Part shown: piece by piece, positions 53,516-61,890 of the stretch
Position numbering within the stretch: the stretch's first letter is position 1
Layout: each line of letters starts with the position of its first letter
Assembly: GCF_013433315.1 (NCBI RefSeq)
Contig: NZ_WXVV01000004.1
Location: 62,001-126,000, forward strand
DNA from: Pseudomonas crudilactis
GTDB taxonomy: Bacteria; Pseudomonadota; Gammaproteobacteria; Pseudomonadales; Pseudomonadaceae
Length of the DNA stretch: 64,000 nt
Direction: 5' to 3'
Notes under the pieces: model-generated
The model's input: only the letters and a program-made list of their open reading frames with translations
Database searches by the model: none
Told to the model about the DNA's origin: nothing
Made by a program: the position numbers and the translations under genes

Positions 53516-55243
53516 TCAGGCAGTCACGGTTTGTTCAACCAAATGGCCGCTGTCGATCCGCACGTGCCGTGGATGGAAGCGTTTCAGACTGCTGCGATGG
53601 CCGACGCTGACAATGCTCAGCCCCGGTATCTGATCAATCAACGCCTGATACAGCGTCGCCTCGTCTTCCTCGTCCATCGCCGAAGTCGCTTCATCCATGT
53701 ACAGCCACTGCGGTGCGTACAGCAACGCGCGAGCGAAGGCCAGTCGTTGCTGCTCGCCCGGCGAGAGCATGCGTTGCCAGTGATTGGCCTCGTCCAGCCG
53801 CGTGACCAGATGCGGCAGACGGCAGGTTTCCAGCACTTGTGCATAACGTTCCGGCGCGTAAGTGTCGCCCGGTTGTGGATAACTCAAAGCCTCGCGCAGC
53901 GTGCCGATCGGCAGATACGGCTTTTGCGGCAGGAACAGATAACGTGCTGCCGGCAAGCGAATGTTGCCGTGGCCCGCTGGCCACAAATGGCCCATTGCTC
54001 GCAACAGCGTCGACTTGCCGCTGCCCGAACGCCCGCTGAGCATCACTCGCTCGCCCGCTTCGACGGTCATGTCGGCGCTGGTCAGCAAATGACGACCATC
54101 GGCCAGATCCAGACCGAGGTTGTGCACCTTCAATTCACTGCCCTGATTCTGCACATCGATGGCCGGCACGCGCTGCTCGTTGTCGCTCATGGCCTGACGG
54201 AAACTCAGCAGACGATCACAGGTGGCGCGCCAGGACGCGAGGCTCTGGTACGCACTGATGAACCAGCTGAAACTCTCCTGCACGTTGCCGAATGCCGAAC
54301 TGATCTGCATCAGTTCACCCAGTTCGATCTTGCCGGAAAGGTAACGCGGCGAAGCCACAATGAACGGAAAGATAATGGCCGCCTGGCTGTAACCGGCGGT
54401 GAAGAAGGTCAGGCGCTTGGACACTTTCATGATGTCCCAGAAGTTGTGCCAGACATTCCCGAAGCGAGCGCTCAATCGGCGGTTCTCGTTCGGTTCGCCG
54501 TTGTACAACGCGATGCTTTCGGCATTTTCGCGAATCCGCACCATGGAAAAACGCAGGTCAGCTTCGAAGCGTTGTTGTTGGTTGTTCAGTCCGATCAAGC
54601 GACGACCAATCAAATGCGTCAGCCAACTGCCCACCACCGCATACACCAGCACGCACCAGAACATGTAGCCGGGAATGGTGATGCCATAGACTTCGATACT
54701 GCCCGACACGCCCCACAAAATGATCGAGAACGACACCAGACTGACGATATTGCGCAGCAGCCCGATGCCCAGTTCAAGGGTGTTGGAGGTGAAGTTGTTG
54801 AGGTCCTCGGAAATCCGCTGATCCGGGTTATCGGTGTAACCGCCCTGCTCCAGCTGGTAGTAATTCTTGTCGGCGAGCCAACGCGAGAAATGCTTTTCAG
54901 TGAGCCAGGCACGCCAGCGAATGGTCAGCATCTGCGTCAGGTAGAGCCGATACACCGCACCGACAATAGCCACCGCCGCAATGCCGCAGAAATACAGAAT
55001 CAAGCGCCAGAACGCCGCTTCGTCCTTCTTTTGCAGCGCGTTGTAGAAATCCTTGTACCAGGTGTTGAACCACACCGAGATGCCCACGCTCAGCAGCGAG
55101 AGCGCGATCACCGCAATCAGCAGCGTCCAGGCCTTGCCCTTCTCTTCACTGCGCCAGTACGGCGTGATGATCGCCCACACCTTGCGAAAAAACTGCCCGC
55201 GCACAGCATCGTTGACCGCGGAATATTCAGCGTTCTGATTCAT
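53516..55243 (-). CDS. SbmA/YddA-like ABC exporter (permease-ATPase fusion)
   Basis: A 575-residue fusion of an SbmA/BacA-like membrane domain (about 20-330, with EQGGYTDNPDQRISEDLNNF) and an ABC ATPase. Walker A is GRSGSGKST, signature LSPGEQQRLAFARALL, Walker B WLYMDEATSAMDEE. Relatives take up or export peptides, B12 or long-chain fatty acids; the substrate here is unknown. The ATG at 55243 starts MNQNAEYSAVNDAV; open frame upstream is not conserved. Confidence 0.88.
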   Translation of the reverse strand: MNQNAEYSAVNDAVRGQFFRKVWAIITPYWRSEEKGKAWTLLIAVIALSLLSVGISVWFNTWYKDFYNALQKKDEAAFWRLILYFCGIAAVAIVGAVYRLYLTQMLTIRWRAWLTEKHFSRWLADKNYYQLEQGGYTDNPDQRISEDLNNFTSNTLELGIGLLRNIVSLVSFSIILWGVSGSIEVYGITIPGYMFWCVLVYAVVGSWLTHLIGRRLIGLNNQQQRFEADLRFSMVRIRENAESIALYNGEPNENRRLSARFGNVWHNFWDIMKVSKRLTFFTAGYSQAAIIFPFIVASPRYLSGKIELGELMQISSAFGNVQESFSWFISAYQSLASWRATCDRLLSFRQAMSDNEQRVPAIDVQNQGSELKVHNLGLDLADGRHLLTSADMTVEAGERVMLSGRSGSGKSTLLRAMGHLWPAGHGNIRLPAARYLFLPQKPYLPIGTLREALSYPQPGDTYAPERYAQVLETCRLPHLVTRLDEANHWQRMLSPGEQQRLAFARALLYAPQWLYMDEATSAMDEEDEATLYQALIDQIPGLSIVSVGHRSSLKRFHPRHVRIDSGHLVEQTVTA

Positions 55244-55339
55244 GGATAAGGCTCGATATAGAAAAGAACAGACACGCACCGATCATAGTAGATCGGTGCG
55301 TTTTATCGCGAGGGCTGGCGATAGTCGTTCAGCGCAGGT

Positions 55340-55900
55340 TCAGCGACGAACCGGGCGCTTCTGCAGTTTGCGCTGCAGAGTGCGACGGTGCATGCCCAGG
55401 GCGCGGGCAGTGGCGGAGATGTTGCCTTCGTGTTCGGTGAGCACGCGCTGGATGTGTTCCCACTGCAGACGGTCAACCGACATCGGGTTTTCCGGCACCA
55501 GACTGTCGAGGTCGGCGTGCTCGGACAGCAACGCGGCCAGCACGTCGTCGGCATCGGCCGGTTTGCACAGGTAGTTGCAGGCGCCGCGCTTGATCGCTTC
55601 GACCGCCGTGGCAATGCTCGAATAACCGGTGAGGATCACCACGCGCATTTCCGGGTCCAGTTCCAGCAGTTTGGGCAGCAGCACCAGACCGGAGTCGCCG
55701 TCCATTTTCAGGTCGAGCGCGGCGTAATCAGGTAGATCGGCCTGGGCAATGGTCAGGCCTTCTTCGGCCGAGCCGGCAGTGCTGACGCGAAAGCCACGAC
55801 GAGCCATGGCACGGGCCATCACTCGGGTGAACGTTGCGTCGTCGTCGACCAGCAGCAAATGCGGCAGTTCTTCGCCTTCGACTTGGATTTCGTCACTCAT
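55340..55900 (-). CDS. roxR: Redox response regulator RoxR
   Basis: A 186-residue RegA/RoxR-type regulator. The receiver domain has LLVDDDATF, the phosphorylated D63 in ALDLKMDGDSG, and K in YLCKPAD. The C-terminal Fis-type helix-turn-helix (GNISATARALGMHRRTLQRKLQK) binds DNA. With RoxS it controls terminal oxidases and cyanide-related genes in P. aeruginosa. The stop of roxS overlaps its start. Confidence 0.92.
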   Translation of the reverse strand: MSDEIQVEGEELPHLLLVDDDATFTRVMARAMARRGFRVSTAGSAEEGLTIAQADLPDYAALDLKMDGDSGLVLLPKLLELDPEMRVVILTGYSSIATAVEAIKRGACNYLCKPADADDVLAALLSEHADLDSLVPENPMSVDRLQWEHIQRVLTEHEGNISATARALGMHRRTLQRKLQKRPVRR

Positions 55901-57155
55901 GTTGGTCTCCTCGGGCGCCGTGGGGCAGGCGCAGCTCGGTGAGCGTGCCGCCTTCCTCATGACTATAGAGTTTCACTGAGCCGCCGGCGCGTGTCACGCT
56001 GGCCTTGCTCAAAAACAGGCCAAGGCCGAAACCTTTGCCCTTGGTGGTAAAAAACGGTTTGCCGATCTGTTCGGCGATGGCCAGCGGCACACCAGCGCCG
56101 TGGTCACGAATGCTGATGGTCAGGTTCTCGACGTCCCAGTCCAGGGTCACCTTGAGGTTTTCCGGGCAGGCATCGGCGGCGTTGTTGAGCAAATTAAGCA
56201 GCGCCTGAGTCAGATCCGGCGGCGGCGCCATGCGCGGCACGGCGCCCTGACCGAGGCGGTGGAAGCGGTAACTGGCCTCCGGACGCATCAGGTGCCAGCG
56301 GTTCAACGCTTCGTCGAGCCAGTCGGTGACGTCCTGCATCTCGACAGCCAGACGCCGGTTGGCTTCAGCGGCACGCACCAGTTGCTGCAAGGTTTCCTTG
56401 CAGAGCTTGACCTGATCCTGCAGCACCTTCAGATCATCCTGCAGCATTGGGTCGGGATGATCCTGCTGCATTTCCTTGAGCAACACGCTCATGGTCGCCA
56501 GCGGTGTGCCCAGTTCATGGGCGGCGCCGGCGGCCTGGGTGGCGACGGCGAGCAATTGCTGATCGCGCAAGCCTTCTTCGCGACGAATCGCCCGTAATTC
56601 TTCCTGACGACGCAACTCTTCGGCCATGCGCGCGGCGAAGAAGGTGATCACCGCCGCGGCGAGCGCGAAGCTCAGCCACATGCCGTAGATCTGCAGGTTT
56701 TCGCGGGCCACCGGCAAGGTTTCCAGCGGATAGAACCGCGTCAACATCACGGTGTACAGCGCCAGTGCGATACCGGAGAGGATTACCGAATAGCGCCACG
56801 GCAGCGTCACCGCAGCGATGGTCAGCGGCACCAGATAATAGGAAACAAAGGGGTTGGTCGAACCACCGGAGAAGTACAGCAGCGCACTGTGGATCACCAG
56901 ATCACAGGCCAGTTGCAGCGCATATTCGAGTTCGGTCACCGGCCACGAGGTGCGCAACCGCACGGCGGTAAACACGCAGAGCAGCGTCGAGCAGCCAAGG
57001 GTCATCGCCAGTTGCACCCACGGCAACGGCAGCAGTTGCAGCCAGTAGGCCAGGCCTACGGAGCCGGCCTGCGCGGCAAGCACCAGGGTGCGGATGAAAG
57101 TCAGCCGCCAGAGGTTCTGGCGAGTGGCGGATGTCAGTTGTACGGGGGCGAGCAT
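55893..57155 (-). CDS. roxS: Redox sensor kinase RoxS (RegB-like)
   Basis: A 420-residue histidine kinase with six hydrophobic helices in the first 175 residues. The quinone-sensing GGSTNPF motif (97-103) lies in the membrane part. The phosphorylated histidine is H213 in AAHELGTPLATM, followed by an HATPase domain (NLLNNAADACPENL, DHGAGVP, GLGLFLSKASV). It responds to respiratory redox state. The start is the ATG at 57155 with aggaga upstream. Confidence 0.93.
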   Translation of the reverse strand: MLAPVQLTSATRQNLWRLTFIRTLVLAAQAGSVGLAYWLQLLPLPWVQLAMTLGCSTLLCVFTAVRLRTSWPVTELEYALQLACDLVIHSALLYFSGGSTNPFVSYYLVPLTIAAVTLPWRYSVILSGIALALYTVMLTRFYPLETLPVARENLQIYGMWLSFALAAAVITFFAARMAEELRRQEELRAIRREEGLRDQQLLAVATQAAGAAHELGTPLATMSVLLKEMQQDHPDPMLQDDLKVLQDQVKLCKETLQQLVRAAEANRRLAVEMQDVTDWLDEALNRWHLMRPEASYRFHRLGQGAVPRMAPPPDLTQALLNLLNNAADACPENLKVTLDWDVENLTISIRDHGAGVPLAIAEQIGKPFFTTKGKGFGLGLFLSKASVTRAGGSVKLYSHEEGGTLTELRLPHGARGDQHE

Positions 57156-57276
57156 GAGCTCTCCTGATGAGCGCTCCAGGCGGATCGCACGGAGTATAAC
57201 CAAGCCACGCGCCCGAGAGGCGAAAGTGCGGCAAACGACCACATGGCGAAAACATATTCGGCGGCTATAAGGACCT

Positions 57277-57342
57277 CTTCGCGAGCAAGCTCGCTCCTAC
57301 CTTTGAAATGCATTCCCCTGTGGGAGCGAGCCTGCTCGCGAA
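57277..57342. repeat. REP pair in reverse topology
   Basis: ttcgcgagcaagctcgctcc followed by gtgggagcgagcctgctcgcgaa, so the tgtgggag ends face each other instead of lying outside, with ctttgaaatgcattcccc between them. The same order and the same tttgaaatgcattcc spacer occur at 58281-58349. Nothing else is visible in the 316 bases between roxS and the SIMPL gene. Confidence 0.85.
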
Positions 57343-57471
57343 TGGCTGCGCAGCAGCCCCGTCGATGTGTATAGAAGTTGTAACTGGGCGAACCAGCTCA
57401 TAAAAGCTAGAGTCTGATGGTTTCACGCAGGCCCCCCGAACTATCACCTGCGCCCTCATCAAGGAGCTTTC

Positions 57472-58188
57472 ATGCACACATTTCGCCGCAGCGCCGCCCT
57501 TCTCGCCCTGACCGTCGGCAGCATCGCCAGCCTTCCGGCCCTGGCCGCCGATGAGCTGCACTACAACCAGATCTCCCTGCGCGCCGAAGTCAGCACGGAA
57601 GTGGCCCGCGACCTGATGATCGTCACCCTCTACACCGAAGAGCAAAATACCGACCCGGCCAAACTTGCCGCCGACGTCAGCACCACCATGAACAAGGCCT
57701 TGGCCCAGGCCAAGCAAGTCAAAGACATCACCCTGCGCCAGGGCAGCCGCAACAGCTACCCGATCTACGACACCAAAGGCCAGAAGATCACCGGCTGGCG
57801 TGAACGCGCCGAACTGCGCCTGGAAAGCGCCGACTTCGCCGCCCTGTCCAAACTCACCGGCGAACTGTTGGGCGATCTGAAGATGGGCGGCATGGACTTC
57901 GCCATCGCCGACCCGACCCGCAAATCCAGTGAAGACCAGTTGCTCAAAGAAGCCGTGACCGCCTTCAAGGCCCGCGCCCAACTGGCCACCGATGCACTGG
58001 GCGGCAAGGGCTACAAAATCGTCAATCTGAACCTCAACAGCAACGGTTATCCACAACCGTACCTGCGCGCGCCGATGATGATGAAAGCGGCGGCCATGGA
58101 TTCGGCGCCGGTGACCCCGGAAGTTGAAGCGGGCACCAGCCAGGTGAGCATGACCGCTGATGGTTCGATTGAAGTTTTGATGCAGTGA
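57472..58188 (+). CDS. SIMPL-domain periplasmic protein
   Basis: A 238-residue protein with a signal peptide (residues 1-25, ending ALA) and a SIMPL/DUF541 domain (ISLRAEVSTEVARDLMIVTLYTEEQNTDPAKLAADVSTTMNKALAQAK). The family occurs widely in Gram-negative periplasm and has been linked to oxidative stress and to oligomeric channel-like assemblies; function here is open. It follows RoxRS in other pseudomonads too. Start supported by aaggagc. Confidence 0.85.
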   Translation: MHTFRRSAALLALTVGSIASLPALAADELHYNQISLRAEVSTEVARDLMIVTLYTEEQNTDPAKLAADVSTTMNKALAQAKQVKDITLRQGSRNSYPIYDTKGQKITGWRERAELRLESADFAALSKLTGELLGDLKMGGMDFAIADPTRKSSEDQLLKEAVTAFKARAQLATDALGGKGYKIVNLNLNSNGYPQPYLRAPMMMKAAAMDSAPVTPEVEAGTSQVSMTADGSIEVLMQ

Positions 58189-58210
58189 TTTGATTTGATT
58201 TGAGCTGAAT

Positions 58211-58248
58211 GAAAAACCGCCGATCGGTGAATGTTCGGCGGTTTTTTT
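58211..58248 (+). terminator. Terminator after the SIMPL gene
   Basis: AAAAACCGCCGA and TCGGCGGTTTTTTT form an 11-bp stem with a long T-run, a textbook intrinsic terminator, 23 bases after the stop. Confidence 0.93.
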
Positions 58249-58280
58249 GTGCCTGGGATTTGCTGTGGATGAACCACCGT

Positions 58281-58349
58281 CTTCGCGAGCAAGCTCGCTC
58301 CCACAGTTTGAAATGCATTCCACCTGTGGGAGCGAGCTTGCTCGCGAAG
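58281..58349. repeat. REP pair in reverse topology
   Basis: cttcgcgagcaagctcgctc ... gagcgagcttgctcgcgaag with inner tgtgggag ends facing each other around agtttgaaatgcattccacc. It matches the pair at 57277 in both order and spacer. Confidence 0.9.
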
Positions 58350-58364
58350 AACGATAACGCGGTT

Positions 58365-58721
58365 TCAGTTCTGCGGATCAACCCGATCCAGCGCCCGATT
58401 AACCGCCAGCTCGGCCAGCATGATGATCTGCTGAATCGCCAACGCCGTATTGCGCTCAGGCCGGCCCAACTGATCGGCAAAGTTACCGGTTAACGTGTTC
58501 GCCGAAGCGAGTGACTCACAGGCATGCGCCAGCAGGCTTTCGGTGTCGATGTTTGGTTGGATCAGGAACATCGTGCTGGGCTGCCGGGGTTTGACCGGGT
58601 CGGGGCTGAGGTAGAAATCCAGGGCGCGCTTGATGGCTTCGCGGGTTTTGATCTGGTCGTCGGCGCGGATGGCGTCTTCGAGTGGGGTATCGAGGGGTGG
58701 GTCAGGTATCAATTTATCCAT
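58365..58721 (-). CDS. DUF6124 family protein
   Basis: A 118-residue protein (MDKLIPDPPLDTPLEDAIRADDQIKTREAIKRALDFYLSPDP...) of a Pseudomonas-specific family usually present in several copies per genome. The second half carries a helical pattern (LAHACESLASANTLTGNFADQLGRPERNTALAIQQIIMLAELAVNRALD). No function is known to me. The ATG at 58721 has aaggaa upstream and starts the conserved region; open frame further up is not protein-like. Confidence 0.8.
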   Translation of the reverse strand: MDKLIPDPPLDTPLEDAIRADDQIKTREAIKRALDFYLSPDPVKPRQPSTMFLIQPNIDTESLLAHACESLASANTLTGNFADQLGRPERNTALAIQQIIMLAELAVNRALDRVDPQN

Positions 58722-58758
58722 GGAAAATTTCCTTATGAACTGACGCCATTCATTTCCG

Positions 58759-58964
58759 ATCTCACTCGAGAAATGAGGTGGCAACTATGTACGGAGTGAG
58801 ATTACCGGTAAGGAAACCAACCCGGCCGGACAAAAGTCCGCCCGTACATAGCCGCCATAAAAACTGCTGACAGCATGAGCTGGCGGCGATTATGGAGGGG
58901 GTTGTGCAGGTTTCCAAATTCAATAACCGGGAATCTCACCTCCCGATCGCTGAGTCTTCAGCGA
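58759..58964 (-). promoter_or_regulatory. Structured upstream region of the DUF6124 gene
   Basis: Four stems are found in 206 bases. ATCTCACTC (58759-58767) and GAGTGAGAT (58794-58802) are a perfect 9-bp inverted pair. CGGAC and GTCCG close an AAAA loop (58827-58840). CGGGA and TCCCG (58928-58945) enclose a third ATCTCAC. TCGCTGA and TCAGCGA pair at 58947-58964. Together this looks like a 5' leader or small RNA rather than plain spacer. Confidence 0.5.
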
Positions 58965-59061
58965 CAGCCAAAGACTAGAGAGCCCACGTCCGACGGACAA
59001 CCTGAAAACCTTGTGGGAAGATTCTGGTTATTTGACACAAATTTAAACAGCCAAAAGCCAA

Positions 59062-59543
59062 CCCTCACCCTAGCCCTCTCCCAGAGGGAGAGGGGACTGA
59101 CCGTGGTGTTTGGGAGAGTTACGCCGACGTGAAATACCGAGCCGAACTCAGATTCTGAAACAGATCAAAAGCCCCTCACCCTAGCCCTCTCCCGGAGGGA
59201 GAGGGGACTGACCGTGGTGTTTGGGAGAGTTACGCCGACGTGAAATACCGAGCCGAACTCAGATTCTGAAACAGATCAAAAGCCCCTCACCCTAGCCCTC
59301 TCCCGGAGGGAGAGGGGACTGATCGCGTGGACTGGAGGAGATACGCCGACTCGGGATACCGAGTCGAACTCAGATTCTGCAACAGATCAAAAGCCCCTCA
59401 CCCTAGCCCTCTCCCGGAGTGAGAGGGGACTGACCGAGGTGTTTGGGAGAACTACGCCGACGTGCGATACCGCGTCGAACTGAGGCTTTGAAAAACACAC
59501 AAATCGGCCCCCTCTCCCTCCGGGAGAGGGCTGGGGTGAGGGG
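59062..59543. repeat. Repeat cluster, 111-bp period, bounded by inverted ends
   Basis: Four units with an exact 111-base period (ggggactg at 59092, 59203, 59314, 59425) followed by an inverted closing copy (ccctctccctccgggagagg at about 59510). Each unit opens with CCTCACCCTAGCCCTCTCC. On the minus strand the spacer (atttcacgtcggcgtaactc) matches the spacer of the 5342 cluster, so all three clusters are related. No gene is present. Confidence 0.88.
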
Positions 59544-59559
59544 CAAACCCACCACAAAT

Positions 59560-59940
59560 CAAAAGGCCGAACACCCGCGCTCTTCACCACTCAATAGGCC
59601 GAGTGTCAGCTCGCCTGCTCTTGATCTTGATCCACGGGCGACGTCGGAAGGCTGAGTGGAGGGATTGATCCGGGCGTGGGAGCGCAGCGACCGTTGGGCG
59701 CAGCCAAACACAGCGGGAGTAGGTGCAGCGAAGCAAACCGGAGACGCTGCGCCCGGATCGATCCCGGAGCGAAGGAACCCCGAGCCCCAGCGAGCGGGCC
59801 GCACGTAGGAGCAAGCCTTTTTGGTTACTTTTTCGGCGTCTGGAAAAAGTGACCCGCCGTAAGGGCGGAACCCTAAGCCGCCATAACCGAAGCAACGGAT
59901 ATACACCCAATAAAAAACGCCAAGATATACCGAGATAGAC
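59560..59940. repeat. Non-coding, probably repetitive element
   Basis: This stretch has no convincing gene on either strand. It contains the hairpin ACTTTTTC-ggcgtctg-GAAAAAGT (59827-59850) and G/C-rich patches such as tgacccgccgtaagggcgg. Sequences of this look recur between genes in P. fluorescens-group genomes as I remember them; a genome search would settle it. Short open frames across it are not supported. Confidence 0.45.
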
Positions 59941-60028
59941 ACTCCCCCGAGAAAAACGATATTTCCGATACCCCGCTATTCCCCGCTAATCTCAACCAAC
60001 AACCACCTCCAATCTTCCCGGGGACTCC

Positions 60029-61630
60029 ATGCCAAGATTCACCCTAAAACCGCTCCTGATCTCCCTGGCCCTGGCCACAATCGCCCCGCTAGCCAACGCC
60101 GCCACCACCCTGGTCTACTGCTCCGAAGCCAGCCCCGCAGGCTTCGACCCCAGCCAATACACCAGCGGCACCGACTTCGACGCCTCCGCCGAAACCGTCT
60201 TCAACCGCCTCACCCAATTCAAACGCGGCGGCACCGACATCGAACCCGGCCTGGCAACAAAATGGGACATCTCCAACGACGGCCTGCAATACACCTTCCA
60301 CCTGCGCCAAAACGTCAAATTCCACACCACCGACTACTTCAAACCCACCCGCGACTTCAACGCCGACGACGTCCTCTTCACCTTCCAGCGCCTGCTCGAC
60401 CCGGACAACGCCTTCCGCAAGGCCTACCCCGCCGAATCCCCCTACTTCACCGACATGGGCCTCAACACCACGATCAAATCGGTAGAAAAACTCGACGAGC
60501 AAACCGTGCGCTTCAACCTCAACAACGTCGACGCCGCGTTCGTGCAAAACCTCGCCATGAGCTTTGCCTCGGTGCAATCAGCCGAATACGCCGCCCAACT
60601 GTTGAAAGAAGGCAAAGCCGCCGACCTCAACCAGAAGCCGATCGGCACCGGCCCGTTCGTGTTCAAGCGCTACCAGAAGGATTCGCAAATCCGCTACACC
60701 GCCAACCAGGCCTACTGGAAACCCGAAGATGTGAAGATCGACAACCTGATCTTCTCGATCACCCCGGACGCCGCCGTACGCCTGCAAAAACTCAAGGCCG
60801 GTGAATGCCAGGTCAGCGGCTACCCACGCCCGGCCGACATCGAAGTGATGGAAAAAGACCCGAACCTGCGCGTGCTCAAGCAGGCCGGTTTCAACCTCGG
60901 CTTCCTCGCCTATAACACCACCCACGCACCACTCGATCAGCTAAAAGTGCGTCAGGCGCTGGACATGGCCATCGACAAACCGGCGATCATCAAAGCCGTC
61001 TACCAGAGCGCCGGCCAGTTGGCGCAAAACGCCTTGCCGCCAGCGCAATGGTCGTATGACCCGACCATCAAGGATGCCCCTTACGACCCGGCAAAAGCAC
61101 GGGTGCTACTTAAAGAAGCAGGGGTTGCACCGGGTACAACCATCAACCTTTGGGCGATGACAGTACAGCGCGCTTCGAACCCGAATGCGCGGATGTCGGC
61201 GCAGATGATCCAGCAGGATTGGGAGAAGATCGGCATCAAGGCCAACATCGTCAGCTACGAATGGGGCGAGTACATCAAACGCGCGAAAAATGGCGAACAC
61301 GACGCCATGATTTATGGTTGGACAGGTGACAATGGTGACCCGGACAACTGGCTTGGCGTGCTCTACAGCTGCGCGGCGGTGAAAGGCAGCAACTATGCCA
61401 AATGGTGCGATCCGGCCTACGACAAACTGGTGCAACAGGCCAAGTTGTCCACCGACAAAGATCAACGGGTAAAACTGTATCAACAGGCGCAACTGATCCT
61501 TAAACAGCAAGTGCCGATCACGCCGATTGCCAACTCCACGGTGTTCCAGCCGCTGCGCAAGGAAGTCACTGACTTCCGGATCAGCCCGTTCGGTCTAACC
61601 CCCTTCTATGGCGTGGGTATAAATAAGTAA
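60029..61630 (+). CDS. Dipeptide ABC transporter substrate-binding protein, paralogue 1
   Basis: A 533-residue SBP_bac_5 protein with a signal peptide (residues 1-24, ending ANA) and mature start ATTLVYCSEASPAGFDPSQYTSGTDFDAS. PIGTGPFVFKRYQKDSQIRYTAN and EWGEYIKRAKNGEHDAMIYGWTGDNGDPDNWLG mark the DppA group, which delivers di- and tripeptides to DppBCDF. It is followed by its own hairpin, so it is transcribed alone. It is about 70 percent alike by eye to the next gene, so they are paralogues. Coding bias is C-rich at third positions. Confidence 0.92.
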   Translation: MPRFTLKPLLISLALATIAPLANAATTLVYCSEASPAGFDPSQYTSGTDFDASAETVFNRLTQFKRGGTDIEPGLATKWDISNDGLQYTFHLRQNVKFHTTDYFKPTRDFNADDVLFTFQRLLDPDNAFRKAYPAESPYFTDMGLNTTIKSVEKLDEQTVRFNLNNVDAAFVQNLAMSFASVQSAEYAAQLLKEGKAADLNQKPIGTGPFVFKRYQKDSQIRYTANQAYWKPEDVKIDNLIFSITPDAAVRLQKLKAGECQVSGYPRPADIEVMEKDPNLRVLKQAGFNLGFLAYNTTHAPLDQLKVRQALDMAIDKPAIIKAVYQSAGQLAQNALPPAQWSYDPTIKDAPYDPAKARVLLKEAGVAPGTTINLWAMTVQRASNPNARMSAQMIQQDWEKIGIKANIVSYEWGEYIKRAKNGEHDAMIYGWTGDNGDPDNWLGVLYSCAAVKGSNYAKWCDPAYDKLVQQAKLSTDKDQRVKLYQQAQLILKQQVPITPIANSTVFQPLRKEVTDFRISPFGLTPFYGVGINK

Positions 61631-61634
61631 CACC

Positions 61635-61690
61635 GAGCCCCAAGGCGGCGCGCACAACGTGACCAGCGCACCGTTTTGGGGCTTGTTTTG
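61635..61690 (+). terminator. Terminator after the first DppA-like gene
   Basis: AGCCCCAA and TTGGGGCT pair across about 34 bases of partly paired loop, then TGTTTT follows. It begins five bases after the stop codon. Confidence 0.7.
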
Positions 61691-61890
61691 CACCGTAAAA
61701 ACCACCCGCAAACGGTCAAATGCGTCAGAAGTTATACAGATGCGACATTAAGGTACGTTCGTGCCACGCTTTGATGCCGGCAGTCACTCTGGATCTTGCA
61801 ATGGGTATGGCCCCTGCATAAGTATCCGCAGGCACGACTCACGAGGTCGTACCTCACAACTAAAAAATGACAACAAATCATGAGGCCAAC

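Noticed and set aside
59559..59942. A 127-codon minus-strand open frame in the repeat-like stretch.
   Set aside because: It is low-complexity, lacks a ribosome site and looks like translation of a non-coding repeat; two other frames across the same place are equally long.
61805..61830. A possible sigma-54 promoter upstream of the second DppA-like gene (GG-N10-GC in gggtatggcccctgcat).
   Set aside because: Only the invariant GG and GC and two more bases fit the TGGCAC-N5-TTGCA consensus; a match this weak is expected by chance in this length.
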